Source: JAEZBP01 sp963832725 (GTDB lineage: Bacteria > Myxococcota_A > Polyangia > Polyangiales > Sandaracinaceae). Taken from it: a stretch of 64,000 bases of DNA. Every line of letters starts with the position of its first letter. The first letter of the stretch is position 1. The stretch lies in NCBI GenBank assembly GCA_963832725.1, contig CAWHVG010000005.1:992001-1056000 (forward strand). The letters are read 5' to 3'. Of this stretch, positions 11,785 through 20,859 are shown piece after piece. A model generated the notes under the pieces. It worked only from the letters and a program-made list of their open reading frames with translations, ran no database searches and was not told the DNA's origin. Position numbers and translations under genes: made by a program.

Positions 11785-13052
11785 CGGCGGAGCCTCGACC
11801 GCTCGACCGAGCCCTGCTGCGAGACCTCGCGCCGCAGGTGCTCGGCGCCCTCGCGCGCCGGTACTCCGACTTCGCCGCCGCCGAGGAGGCCGTGCAGGAG
11901 GCCCTCCTCGCCGCGGCGACGCAGTGGCCCATCGAGGGCGTCCCCAGCCAGCCGCGCGGCTGGCTGATCCGCGTCGCCAGCCGCCGCATGCAGGATCACC
12001 TCCGCGCCGAGCTCGCGCGCCGCCGCCGCGAAGCAATCGTCGTCATGCAGGCGCCCGACGAGCACGCACCGCCGCCCGACGAGGTCCCTCCCTCGGGCGA
12101 CGACACCCTCGCGCTCCTCTTCATGTGCAGCCATCCGGCGCTGACCCGGCCGTCGGCCGTCGCGCTCACGCTGCGCGCGGTCGGCGGGCTCACCACGCGC
12201 GAGATCGCGAGCGCGTACATGGTGCCCGAGGCGACCATGGGTCAGCGCATCAGCCGCGCGAAGCAGCGCATCCGGGAGAGCGGCGCGCGCTTCGAGTTGC
12301 CGAGCCTCGCCGAGCAGCGGGAGCGACTCGGCGCGGTCCTCCAGGTCCTCTACCTGATCTTCAACGAGGGCTACGCGACGAGCGGCGGCGATCAGCTCAC
12401 GCGGACCAATCTGAGCGCCGAGGCAATCCGCCTGACGCGCGCCGTGCACGCGGCGGCGCCGGACGAGCCCGAGACGGCCGGCCTGCTCGCGCTCATGCTC
12501 CTCACCGACGCGCGCCGCGCCGCCCGCACGGGGCTGCAGGGCGAGCTCGTCCCGCTCCACGAGCAGGACCGCGCACGGTGGGACCGCGACGCCATCCGCG
12601 AGGGCACGGCCCTCGTCGAAGGCGCGTTCGCGCGCGGCCGCGTCGGTCCGTATCAGCTCCAAGCGGCGATCGCCGCGCTGCACGACGAGGCGCCGAGCAT
12701 CGAGGCGACCGACTGGGCCGAGATCCTCGCGCTCTACGGCGTCCTCGCGCGGATCACCGGCGACAACCCGATGGTGCGGTTGAACCAGGCCATCGCCGTC
12801 GCCATGGTCCACGGCCCGCAGGCCGGCCTCGCCCACCTCGAATCGCTCGACGCGCCGCTGGCGCACAGCCATCGCCTCGCCGCCGTCCGCGCCCACCTGC
12901 ACGCCATGGCGGGCGAGCGCCGCGCCGCGATCGCCCTCTACCGCGAGGCCGCGGGACGCACCGCGAGCATCCCCGAGCGCGACTACCTCCTCCTCACCGC
13001 GGCCCGCCTCGAGGCGACCGAAGACCGCGGATCACGCGACCCACAGCCGTAA
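11781..13052 (+). CDS. ECF-type RNA polymerase sigma factor with C-terminal TPR-like extension (ECF42-like)
   Basis: The GTG start at 11781 overlaps the upstream YCII stop. The 423-residue product has sigma-2 (LARRYSDFAAAEEAVQEALLAAATQW) at the N-terminus and sigma-4 (LTTREIASAYMVPEATMGQRISRAKQRIR) near residues 130-165. A long C-terminal region follows (LQVLYLIFNEGYATSGG onward, DUF6596/TPR-like), typical of ECF42 members at about 400-420 residues. These factors lack a classical anti-sigma gene; the C-terminal extension and the YCII partner are thought to take part in control. The targets are unknown. The gene looks intact, unlike much of its surroundings. Confidence 0.9.
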   Translation: MTAEPRPLDRALLRDLAPQVLGALARRYSDFAAAEEAVQEALLAAATQWPIEGVPSQPRGWLIRVASRRMQDHLRAELARRRREAIVVMQAPDEHAPPPDEVPPSGDDTLALLFMCSHPALTRPSAVALTLRAVGGLTTREIASAYMVPEATMGQRISRAKQRIRESGARFELPSLAEQRERLGAVLQVLYLIFNEGYATSGGDQLTRTNLSAEAIRLTRAVHAAAPDEPETAGLLALMLLTDARRAARTGLQGELVPLHEQDRARWDRDAIREGTALVEGAFARGRVGPYQLQAAIAALHDEAPSIEATDWAEILALYGVLARITGDNPMVRLNQAIAVAMVHGPQAGLAHLESLDAPLAHSHRLAAVRAHLHAMAGERRAAIALYREAAGRTASIPERDYLLLTAARLEATEDRGSRDPQP

Positions 13053-13274
13053 CCGCGTAGCGCGAGTCGAGGTCCTCCGTCGTGCGGTGGTCCGCGAGGT
13101 CGGCGCCGACGCGGTCGGCGGAGGTCGAAGGCTGGCAGCGCTGGCGATCGGCTCACGCCCGTCGGCGGACTCTCCGCATCGGGCGCGACAGGGGGTCGCC
13201 TGCAGCTCGAGGCAGCGTTCAATCGTCGACGCGAGGCCCCGCCGCACACCGTCGAGGCGACATCTTCGCGGAGC

Positions 13275-13995
13275 TCAGGGCGCGCTCGCCCGCTCGCGCA
13301 GCGCGGCCACCTCGTCCGCGAACTCGGCTGGCGGCGCCCGCTCGACCACCGGGTAGCGGCGGACGCCACGAGGCGGCTGCTCGAAGTACGACGAGAGGGC
13401 GACCTCGCGCGGTGTCCACCCGCGCGCGCCGTGCAGGACGCGAAGCGGCGTCGCCGAGCGCACCCACCGCCGCTTGGCCTCGCGGTGAGCGGCGCGGAAC
13501 GCGCGCAGCTCGGCGATCGCGGCGAGTCGCGCTTCCTTCTGCCCGCGCCCGGCGGCGATGTGCGGCACCAGCTTGCCGAGCTCTCGCCAGCTCTTGGCGC
13601 AGCGGTAGGGCGACACGTTCTTCGCCCCGACCCGCCCGAGCACCTTCCAGCCGTTCTTCCTGACGTACTCGCGCGCCAGCTCCTCTTGCAGCTCGAGCTC
13701 CGCCGAGAGCCGCGCGTAGCTTCCTCTTCGCCCAGCGCCCGCAGGCACGCCGGCAGCACCAGCCGCACGGACGCGCGCTCGGGCCACTTGTCGCTGAAGA
13801 AGAAGGTCGGCCTCTTCGCCTCGAGCACGCGCCGCCCGATGTCCTCGACGGCAGCGGTCACGCCGCGCCATTCGCCGGCCGAGAACACGAGCCCCGCTTT
13901 GACGGGATTCGTGATCGCGTACGCGATTTGTTCGACGACGGCCTCGGTCGTCTTGAGCTCGACGATGCTGAGCGCGCCCGGCTCCCAGACGACGC
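13275..13995 (-). pseudogene. REP-associated/Y1 (IS200-like) transposase remnant, N-terminus missing and frameshifted
   Basis: The minus strand reads IVELKTTEAVVEQIAYAITNPVKAGLV, WRGV, RPTFFFSDKWPE and LVLPACLRALGEEE, then shifts frame near 13722 to YARLSAELELQEEL, KVLGR and WRELGKLVPHIAAG. This is the central and C-terminal part of the myxobacterial Y1_Tnp-type protein. The catalytic HUH and Tyr region that should precede it is absent beyond about 13995, where a different gene tail starts on the other strand. One base is missing at the frameshift. It cannot encode an active transposase. The 13053-13274 stretch beside it shows nothing. Confidence 0.65.
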
Positions 13996-13996
13996 G

Positions 13997-14085
13997 CGAG
14001 CGTCGCGAAGCGGAGCACGCCCGCGATGCCGGCGCCGTGGGTCCTCGGGCTGCTGGCGCTGCTCTGGCGGCGACGGCGCGGCTGA
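13997..14085 (+). pseudogene. orphan C-terminal membrane anchor of MYXO-CTERM-like type
   Basis: One frame reads PAPWVLGLLALLWRRRRG then stop: a short hydrophobic helix followed by four Arg, the pattern of C-terminal sorting tails on myxobacterial surface proteins. The body of the gene is missing, replaced by the transposase remnant on the other strand. The short length makes this tentative. The 14086-14233 stretch holds nothing further. Confidence 0.3.
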
Positions 14086-14233
14086 CCCTCGAGGGCGGTC
14101 CGCGGCCTGCTCGAGGGTGGCCCACCGGCGCTTCGGCCCGCGCGTCCGCGCTCGCGTGGCAGCCGAAACGACGGTCTTCGGTCGAATCCTGCCACCTCCC
14201 GGCCCGCGCGATCCGCGGGCGCGCGATGGCGGC

Positions 14234-15646
14234 TCAGACCGTCACGGACGCCTGGTACGCCTTCGTGCCGTCGCGCTCCACCAGCATCTCGAGCGAGCGC
14301 ACCTCGACCCGCTCCGACACCGCCGACGCAATCGCGAGGAGCTGCGCCGCCCGCACGGGTCCGCTCGCCTCGAAGCGGACACAGTGCTGGTCCACGCAGT
14401 CGCCGTCCGCGTAGGCCACCGGCCAGACCTGCACCCCGCGGTTGAGGATCGCGCGGAGCGGGACCGTGTCGCCGAGGTCCGCCAGCCGCGCCGCGAGCTG
14501 TGCCGGGGTCAGCTCCGACGCGACGAAGAAATCCACGCCGACGAGGTCCTCCGTGCCCGCGCGGCGCTCCGGAGGGGAGCACGGCGCGGGTCCCCACGCC
14601 TCGGCGCGGGCGTCGTCGCCCGGGGGCGTCGCCTCGATCCGGCCCAGCAGCTCGGCCTCGAACCGGCTCGTGCGGAAGCGGGGCGGCGGCGAGCCGAGGT
14701 CCGGCACGCGCGTCATGTCCACCAGCGTGTCGAAGAGCGCGCGCTCGAGCCGCGCCGCGGCCCCGGCGAGCCCCAGGTGCCGCAGCATCACCGCGCTCGT
14801 GAGGATCAGCGCCGAGGGATCGGCCATGTCCCGACCGACCCGATCGGGGGCCGGCCCGTGGAGGACCTCGAAGATCTGCGCCCGCTCCCCCACGCTGGCC
14901 GCGGCCACGTAGCCGGAGCCGCCGACCAGGCCCGCGCAGAGGTCCGCGATGATGTCGCCCTGCAGGTTCGGGAGCACCAGCACGTCGAACGCCTGCGGCT
15001 CCATCACCAGCCGCATCGCGAGCTCGTCGACCGGGAGGTCGTCGGCCTCGAGCGTCGGGTACGCCTCCGCGACCTCGTGGAAGGTGTCCCGGAAGAGCCC
15101 GTCCGTGAGGCGCATGACGCTCGCCTTGTGTCCGCACGTGACGCGCCGCGCGCCCTTGCGGCGGGCCACCTCGAACGCGCACCGGTGCAAGCGCTCGCTG
15201 CCGGCCCGGGTGACAATCCGGCGGCTCTGCGCGACGCCGGCGGTCGGCATGTGCTCGAGGCCCCCGTAGGTGTCCTCGAGCGTCTCCCGGATCACGGTGA
15301 CATCGATCGGGCGCCGGAAGCCACGGGGCGTCGCCACCCCGGGCAGCGTGCGGTACACGCGCTTCGCGGCGTACGCGCTCCACCGGCGGCGGAGCGCCAC
15401 GTCGAGGCACGCGCCGCCCGGCGGGGTCGCGAGCGGCCCCTTCAGCAGCACCCCCGTCCGACCCACCGCCTCGCGGGCCTCCGGCGACAGGCTGTCCGGG
15501 TGACCCCGCTCCCTCGCGCGCTCGCCGATGTCCACCCGCACCGGGCGCAGGGGCACGCCGAGGGCGTCGAGCGCCCGAAGCGTGACCGCCATGATCTCGG
15601 CGCCGACTCCGTCGCCCTCGGCGACGGCGATCTCTCGCTCTTGCAT
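14234..15646 (-). CDS. icd: isocitrate dehydrogenase (long form with C-terminal extension)
   Basis: Converts isocitrate to 2-oxoglutarate with CO2 release; the reaction is reversible at high CO2. The product (470 residues from the ATG at 15646) has VAEGDGVGAEIM at the N-terminus, the substrate loop (IRETLEDTYGGLEH), HKASVMRLTDGLF, and the metal-binding LQGDIIADLCAGLVGGSG. A C-terminal extension of about 130 residues follows, as in the Thermus/Rickettsia type of about 480-495 residues. The start was chosen because GGAGGAG lies just upstream; an earlier in-frame ATG at 15673 lacks a site. It lies 40 bases after dabA on the same strand, so an enzyme handling CO2 appears to be co-transcribed with an inorganic-carbon pump. 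The coenzyme preference was not determined. Confidence 0.85.
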   Translation of the reverse strand: MQEREIAVAEGDGVGAEIMAVTLRALDALGVPLRPVRVDIGERARERGHPDSLSPEAREAVGRTGVLLKGPLATPPGGACLDVALRRRWSAYAAKRVYRTLPGVATPRGFRRPIDVTVIRETLEDTYGGLEHMPTAGVAQSRRIVTRAGSERLHRCAFEVARRKGARRVTCGHKASVMRLTDGLFRDTFHEVAEAYPTLEADDLPVDELAMRLVMEPQAFDVLVLPNLQGDIIADLCAGLVGGSGYVAAASVGERAQIFEVLHGPAPDRVGRDMADPSALILTSAVMLRHLGLAGAAARLERALFDTLVDMTRVPDLGSPPPRFRTSRFEAELLGRIEATPPGDDARAEAWGPAPCSPPERRAGTEDLVGVDFFVASELTPAQLAARLADLGDTVPLRAILNRGVQVWPVAYADGDCVDQHCVRFEASGPVRAAQLLAIASAVSERVEVRSLEMLVERDGTKAYQASVTV

Positions 15647-15686
15647 CTCTCCTCCGTGGGTTCGATCCGGCATCGGTTCTCGGCCC

Positions 15687-18197
15687 TCAGGCCGCGCGGC
15701 GGTCGGCGTCGCCCGAGAGCGGCGCCCAGGTCAGGTCGCCGACGTAGCGCCGCGCGACGCGGCCCTGGTCGTCGATCGCGAAGAGGTGGAGCCACCCGTG
15801 ATCGAGCAGCGCCCGGACTCCGTCGTGCTCCTCGATCACGTCGTTCATCGCCTCGATAGGGGCCTCGACGAGCACCGAGAGGCGGACCGGCTCGTGGTAG
15901 GGCCGCTCGCCGTCGTGCACCGACTGCGCGGGCAGCCCGCAGCGCAGATCGCCGCCGTTGCCCTCGACGGTGCCGAGCCCGCCCACGACGTTGTGCAGCA
16001 CCTTGTTGCCGCTGCCGAAGACGCGCGGCTCCACGGTGGAGGCGTAGTACTGGAGGTTGATCCAGCTCGCGACCACCATCGGCGCCGTCAGGATGAGCCT
16101 CAGCACCGCGAAGCCCTCGTCGGCGCGCCAGTCGTAGGAGTGCAGGAACGCCCGGCCGCCCAGATCCATCCCGCGCGTGCGATGACGAGGCGCGACCACG
16201 AACGAGGTGCACCCGGCGAGCCCCCACTCCGGGCGGACCTGAGACCAGTCGCGACCTCGCGCTCTCACCGCGGCGTCGGGGTCGTCCGCCCGATCGACCC
16301 CGAGGCTCGGGGCCCTCTCCCGGCGCGCGCGTCGGCCCGCCTCCGCGAGCTGCCGGCGCAGGCGCTCGACCGCCGCCCGCTGCGGCTCCGAGAGCGGCGC
16401 GTCCTCGAAGACCGTGACGTCGTCGGTGGTGGTGTCGTGCAGCCCGCCGAGGAAGAGGGTGTCCTCGGGCACCTCGATGCCGCGCTCCCGAAGCCCCGCT
16501 CGGACGTCGGGCTCGTTCAGGACGGCGGCGGCCAGCCGCGCGTTCGCCTCCCCGTCGTGTCCGCCGCAGGCGCCGCAGTCGAGGCCGGACGCGTAGGGGT
16601 TGTTCACCACGCGGGCCCCGTGGCCGCAGAGGAGCACGAGCGGCGCGTGCCCCTCGGTCAGCGACATCCCGCGCAGCGTCCCCTCCGCGAGGTCGATCCG
16701 CTGCTCGGCGCTCAGCCCGAAGCGGCGGCCGCCCCGCTCGACGTCCTCGAGGGCCGGGCCGAGGCGTCGGCGGACCGAGGCGTCCAGCCCCTCGTCGGCG
16801 GGGTGCGGCACCGTCCGCGTGAGGCCCAGCGTGTCCGTCACGAGCTTGCCCGCGTAGGTCCACCCCATCGTCTCGACGAAGCCGAAGGACGACACCGCCG
16901 CGTGCTGGAACGACGCCCACGCCTTCGAGGCCCGCCGCCGCATCTGCCGCCTGGCCTTCGCCCGCGCCTGCTGCTCCGCGGGCTCGCCGAGGACGGCCTC
17001 GCGGACGGCGGAGCTCGGCGAAAGGAGCGCGGGGCACCGCGGGCCGCCGCGCTCTCGGCCGAGCGGCACGTACTCGATTGGGAAGCCGAAGAAGCCCGCG
17101 AACCCGATCGTCTCCACGCTCGGCGCCGCCTCCTCGAGGGCGCGGCGGAGCACCTCGGAGCGGACGTCGATGCAGAAGGCAGCGTGCGCGCTCGGGCGCT
17201 CGGCCGGGGGAGTGGGCTCGGAGCGCTCGAAGCGCGCCGCGAGCCGTCGCTGATGCGCGCGCTCGTAGGCGACGTGGAGCGCGAGATCGATCGCGCGCCG
17301 CTCCTCGTCGGCGGGCCGCTCGCCGACGTACCGCGCCCGCGCGTCGGCCCACGCGCCCCCGACGCGCTCGCCCAGCAGCGTGAGGAGGGCGCGCTCGTAG
17401 GTCAGCCGGATGGCCAGGAGGTCGACCGCGCCCTCGTCGCGCTCGCCCCGGAGCTCGCGCTCCCACTGCCGATGCCGGGCGTGGCCGGCCCAGCCCGCGA
17501 TGGACATCACCAGGCGATGCAGGTACGCGTCGCGCGCGGTGGCCCCGAGACCCACCGTGGCCAGGGCCGCGTCGGTCGCCGCGAGCCGGTCGGCCTCGAG
17601 CCGGCGCGCCCAGGCGCGGAACCCGGGGAGCCCGGCCGCGTCCATCGCCAGATCGATCGCGGCCTCCGCGCGCCACGCGTCCCAGGCGCGCTCCCCGCGG
17701 GTCGGCGCGCGCCACGACGCCTGCGCGCGGTCGTGGTGCGCGGCCGCGAAGAGCGCGACGCGCTCGGTCACGATCGTCGGCCAGTCGACGCCGGTCGCGG
17801 CCGCCGCCACGTCGGCGACGGTGGGCAGGGGCTCCGGCGGCGGCGCGTCGGTCCGCGCGAGCGCCGCGAGCTCGTCGGGCTCGAGCGCCAGGCCGCTCGC
17901 CTCGAGCCCGGCGAGGAGGTCCCCTCGGTCGATTTGGCCGGATTCGACCGCCTCGGCGTAGAACCCTCGCGGCATCGTGAGGCGGGCGCCGGCGGCCGCC
18001 GCGAGCGTCCGCGCGGCCTGCGCGAAGGGCTGCTCCGACAAGCCGAGGAAGGGGTTCACCGCCACGAATCGATCGAGCGGCCACAGCGGCGCGACCTTGC
18101 GCGCGGCGGCGTCGAGGGCGCGCGCGAGCTGCTCGGCGTGGTCGCGGCGCCGGAGGCCGCGGGTCGGGGAGTAGGGATGGGAGGAGTGCTTCGTCAT
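15687..18197 (-). CDS. dabA: DabA: zinc-containing subunit of the DAB inorganic-carbon pump (DUF2309)
   Basis: An 836-residue DUF2309 protein. DabA resembles a beta-carbonic anhydrase and, with DabB in the membrane, drives one-way CO2 hydration to accumulate bicarbonate. The expected zinc ligands and catalytic Asp are visible: CIDVRSE near residue 342, and CGHGARVVNN with GLDCGACGGH near 524-540. The N-terminal WPLDRFVAVNPFLG stretch is also typical. The start ATG at 18197 is 11 bases after the dabB stop, with a modest GGAAG upstream. The frame is open much further upstream only because of GC content. Order dabB-dabA-icd on one strand with a divergent LysR gene suggests regulation by carbon supply. 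Confidence 0.93.
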   Translation of the reverse strand: MTKHSSHPYSPTRGLRRRDHAEQLARALDAAARKVAPLWPLDRFVAVNPFLGLSEQPFAQAARTLAAAAGARLTMPRGFYAEAVESGQIDRGDLLAGLEASGLALEPDELAALARTDAPPPEPLPTVADVAAAATGVDWPTIVTERVALFAAAHHDRAQASWRAPTRGERAWDAWRAEAAIDLAMDAAGLPGFRAWARRLEADRLAATDAALATVGLGATARDAYLHRLVMSIAGWAGHARHRQWERELRGERDEGAVDLLAIRLTYERALLTLLGERVGGAWADARARYVGERPADEERRAIDLALHVAYERAHQRRLAARFERSEPTPPAERPSAHAAFCIDVRSEVLRRALEEAAPSVETIGFAGFFGFPIEYVPLGRERGGPRCPALLSPSSAVREAVLGEPAEQQARAKARRQMRRRASKAWASFQHAAVSSFGFVETMGWTYAGKLVTDTLGLTRTVPHPADEGLDASVRRRLGPALEDVERGGRRFGLSAEQRIDLAEGTLRGMSLTEGHAPLVLLCGHGARVVNNPYASGLDCGACGGHDGEANARLAAAVLNEPDVRAGLRERGIEVPEDTLFLGGLHDTTTDDVTVFEDAPLSEPQRAAVERLRRQLAEAGRRARRERAPSLGVDRADDPDAAVRARGRDWSQVRPEWGLAGCTSFVVAPRHRTRGMDLGGRAFLHSYDWRADEGFAVLRLILTAPMVVASWINLQYYASTVEPRVFGSGNKVLHNVVGGLGTVEGNGGDLRCGLPAQSVHDGERPYHEPVRLSVLVEAPIEAMNDVIEEHDGVRALLDHGWLHLFAIDDQGRVARRYVGDLTWAPLSGDADRRAA

Positions 18198-18208
18198 GGG
18201 ATCTTCCG

Positions 18209-19783
18209 TCACGTTCGAGGGGGAGAGGGGCGCGGGCTTCCACCCACCAGGCGGTCGAAGAGGAGGTCGACGTAGAGGCCGTTGCGCAGGTGCACGTAGG
18301 CCGCGCGCCACCCGGGCGCGTCGAGCCTCGACGGGCCGACGATCTGCAGGACCGTCACCGCGAGGAACGCGCCGACGCACGAGACCAGCACCGCCACCAT
18401 CGACGGGCTCGCGGGAGGCGGAGCGGGGAGGGTGGAGCCGAGCACGGCGTGGGCGCCCGCCTTGGCGGCGAAGAAGAGCCCCGTGACGGCGGCCGCGGCC
18501 AGGGCCGTCTTGCCCACCACGTAGCCGCTCGGCGCGCTGGCGAGCGACTGGGCCACGAGGTGCGTCGCGCTCAGCGCGAGGATGGCGGCGAGCGCGAGGC
18601 TCGTCGGGTCGGTGAGCCCGGGCAGGTCGAAGAGCATGGCCCCGCCAACGAGCAGCGCGACCGCGACGCTCCCGCTCGCGAGCACCACGAGGCCGCGGTG
18701 CGTGCGCCGGGCGTCGGGCACCGGCGCGGCGCGGGCCACGTCGACGGCGCTCCCCGCCGAGAGGAACGCGTGCGCCTTGTAGAGCGAGTGGGCGATGATG
18801 TGCAGCGCCGCGATCGAGAAGGCGCCGACGCCGCACTCGAAGAGCATGAAGCCCATCTGCGCGACGGTGGAGTACGCGAGGGAGACCTTCACGCTCGCCT
18901 GCGTGAGCATCACGACCGATCCGAAGAGCGCGGTGAAGCCGCCCACGATGGCGAGGGCGTGCATCGACGGCGCGCTGAGCATCATGACCTCGGCGAACCG
19001 GATCACGAGGAACCCGCCGGCGTTGATGATCCCCGCGTGCAGCAGCGCGGACACCGGCGTCGGCGTCTCCATCACCTGCAGGAGCCACCCGTGGGTCGGA
19101 AACTGCGCCGACTTGAGCAGCGCCGCCACGGCGATGAGCGCCGCGCCGCACTGGGCGGCGAGGCCGCCGTGGCCGGCGCGGGCGGCGTCGGCGATCGCTC
19201 CCACGTCGCCGGTGCCGTAGGTCGCGTAGAGCAGGCCCGCGGCGCCGAGCAAACAGGCGTCGCCGAGCCGCGCGACGACGAACTTCTTGCGCGCCGCGAG
19301 CCGAGCGCGCGGGCGGTCGGGGTAGAAGACCAAGAGCCGCTGGAGCGCCAGGCTGGTCGCGACCCACGCCACCAGGAGGTGCGCGACGTTGCCGGCGAGC
19401 ACCAGGAGCTCGACCGAGGCCAGCGTGAGGCAGAGCCCTCCGACGAACGCGCCGTGGCGGCGATCCCCGTCGAGGTGGTGGCGACTGAACTGGACCACCA
19501 CCGCGCCCACGAACGCCACCAGCCCGAAGAGGGCGACGCTCAATGCGTCCAGCCGTACGGCGAGGCCGAGCCCCGCGCCGCCGACGAGCGGGCTGACCCG
19601 CGGGCCGGCGGCCGCCACCAGCGCCGCGGCGCCGATCGCCACGCCGACACCGGTCAGCGTCGCCGCCCGCGCCGCGCCCAGGACGCGCCGCGGGCGGCGG
19701 CCCGGCTCCCGGCGCGAGACCACGAACACGGCGAGGAGCGAGAGGGGGGCGAGCAGCGCCCCGAAAACGACCAAGTTGACCAT
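18209..19783 (-). CDS. dabB: DabB: NuoL/MrpA-like membrane subunit of the DAB inorganic-carbon pump
   Basis: A polytopic membrane protein of the proton-conducting transporter family (about 13-14 hydrophobic segments). The core signature HGWLLQVMETPTPVSALLHAG contains the Lys/His/Glu pattern of NuoL-type proton channels, and HIIAHSLYKAHAFLSAGS holds the conserved His/Lys helix. It pairs with DabA to couple cation flow to CO2 hydration. I chose the ATG at 19783 (MVNLVVFGALL). TTG/GTG codons at 19819/19816 would add 12 residues but would start inside the probable LysR operator. The stop is 11 bases before dabA. Confidence 0.9.
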   Translation of the reverse strand: MVNLVVFGALLAPLSLLAVFVVSRREPGRRPRRVLGAARAATLTGVGVAIGAAALVAAAGPRVSPLVGGAGLGLAVRLDALSVALFGLVAFVGAVVVQFSRHHLDGDRRHGAFVGGLCLTLASVELLVLAGNVAHLLVAWVATSLALQRLLVFYPDRPRARLAARKKFVVARLGDACLLGAAGLLYATYGTGDVGAIADAARAGHGGLAAQCGAALIAVAALLKSAQFPTHGWLLQVMETPTPVSALLHAGIINAGGFLVIRFAEVMMLSAPSMHALAIVGGFTALFGSVVMLTQASVKVSLAYSTVAQMGFMLFECGVGAFSIAALHIIAHSLYKAHAFLSAGSAVDVARAAPVPDARRTHRGLVVLASGSVAVALLVGGAMLFDLPGLTDPTSLALAAILALSATHLVAQSLASAPSGYVVGKTALAAAAVTGLFFAAKAGAHAVLGSTLPAPPPASPSMVAVLVSCVGAFLAVTVLQIVGPSRLDAPGWRAAYVHLRNGLYVDLLFDRLVGGSPRPSPPRT

Positions 19784-19810
19784 GCCCACGATATGGGTGA
19801 GGTCGTTCGT

Positions 19811-19837
19811 TAACACCAACGCAAAGATGTTGAGTTA
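19811..19837. promoter_or_regulatory. candidate LysR-type operator between dabB and the regulator gene
   Basis: An imperfect dyad TAACAC-CAAC-N8-GTTG-A-GTTA lies in the AT-richer 88-bp gap between the divergent starts. LysR proteins bind dyads of about this size in divergent promoter regions. This is inference from position and symmetry. Confidence 0.4.
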
Positions 19838-19871
19838 TCATTCGCTTTTGGAGAACGTAAGCGGGCGCGCG

Positions 19872-20756
19872 GTGACGACCCTGAACTACAACCACCTCCG
19901 CTACTTCTGGGCGGTCGCGCACGAGGGGAACCTCACGCGCGCGGCCAAGCACCTGCACGTCTCGCAGTCCGCGGTGTCGGTCCAGATCCACAAGCTGGAG
20001 GACGACCTCGGTCACGCCCTCTTCGAGCGCCGCGGCAAGCAGCTCGTGCTGACGGAGGCCGGGCAGATCGCCCTCGACCACGCGGACGCGATCTTCGCGG
20101 CGGGCGAGGAGCTCGTGGGCACCCTCCGCGAGCACGGCGGTGTGACCCGCCGCGTCCTCCGCGTCGGCGCGCTCGCCACGCTCTCGCGCAACTTCCAGCT
20201 CGGCTTCGTCGCGCCGCTGCTCGGCGACGATCGGGTCGAGCTCGTGATGCGGTCGGGATCGCTGGCCGACGTCCTCCGGATGCTCGAGGCGCATCGGCTC
20301 GACGTCGTCCTCGCGAACACGGCGCCTCCCCGGGACGCGGCGACGCCGTGGATCGCGCACGCCATCGCGGAGCAGCCGGTGAGCCTGGTGGGGCGCCCCG
20401 CGCTGGCTCGCCCGCGCCGTAGCCTCGAGGAGCTCCTGACCACCGAGGCGCTGGTGGTCCCGGCGGTCGAGAGCAGCATCCGCGTGGGCTTCGACGCGCT
20501 CGTCGCGCGGCTCGGGGTGCGGCCCCGGCTCGCCGCCGAGGTCGACGACATGGCCATGCTCCGCCTGCTCGCGCGCGAGCACCCCGGCCTCGCGGTGGTG
20601 CCCCCGGTCGTCGTGAAGGACGAGCTGGACGGCGGCGAGCTCGTCGAGATCGAACGGCTCGCCGATCTGCGCGAGACGTTCTTCGCCATCACGATGCGGC
20701 GCCGCTTCCCGAACCCGCTCCTCCAGCGGCTCCTCGAGGCGTCGACGGGGTCGTGA
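19872..20756 (+). CDS. LysR-family transcriptional regulator, divergent to dabBA-icd
   Basis: Residues 1-60 form the LysR winged helix-turn-helix (LNYNHLRYFWAVAHEGNLTRAAKHLHVSQSAV, then KLEDDLGHALFERRGK). The rest is the periplasmic-binding-like effector domain (LRVGALATL to the C-terminus), 294 residues in total. The opening YNHLRYFWAV resembles the NhaR branch. The GTG at 19872 fits this family start; an in-frame ATG at 19827 would add 15 unmatched residues and overlap the candidate operator. Divergent LysR genes commonly activate DAB operons in response to inorganic-carbon limitation. The effector here is unknown. Confidence 0.9.
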   Translation: MTTLNYNHLRYFWAVAHEGNLTRAAKHLHVSQSAVSVQIHKLEDDLGHALFERRGKQLVLTEAGQIALDHADAIFAAGEELVGTLREHGGVTRRVLRVGALATLSRNFQLGFVAPLLGDDRVELVMRSGSLADVLRMLEAHRLDVVLANTAPPRDAATPWIAHAIAEQPVSLVGRPALARPRRSLEELLTTEALVVPAVESSIRVGFDALVARLGVRPRLAAEVDDMAMLRLLAREHPGLAVVPPVVVKDELDGGELVEIERLADLRETFFAITMRRRFPNPLLQRLLEASTGS

Positions 20757-20859
20757 CGCGCGGCCGCGGAAGCCGGTCGACCCGTACCGCAGTGACCGGC
20801 GGCGGGTGATCCTCGGCGACGTCACTGTCCCATTCGGGGAGGTGGAAGCCCTCGCCTTC

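Noticed and set aside
18244..20825. The dabA frame staying open far upstream, suggesting a 1712-residue protein
   Set aside because: The extension is antisense to LysR and overlaps dabB; it shows no domains. DabA has its normal start at 18197.
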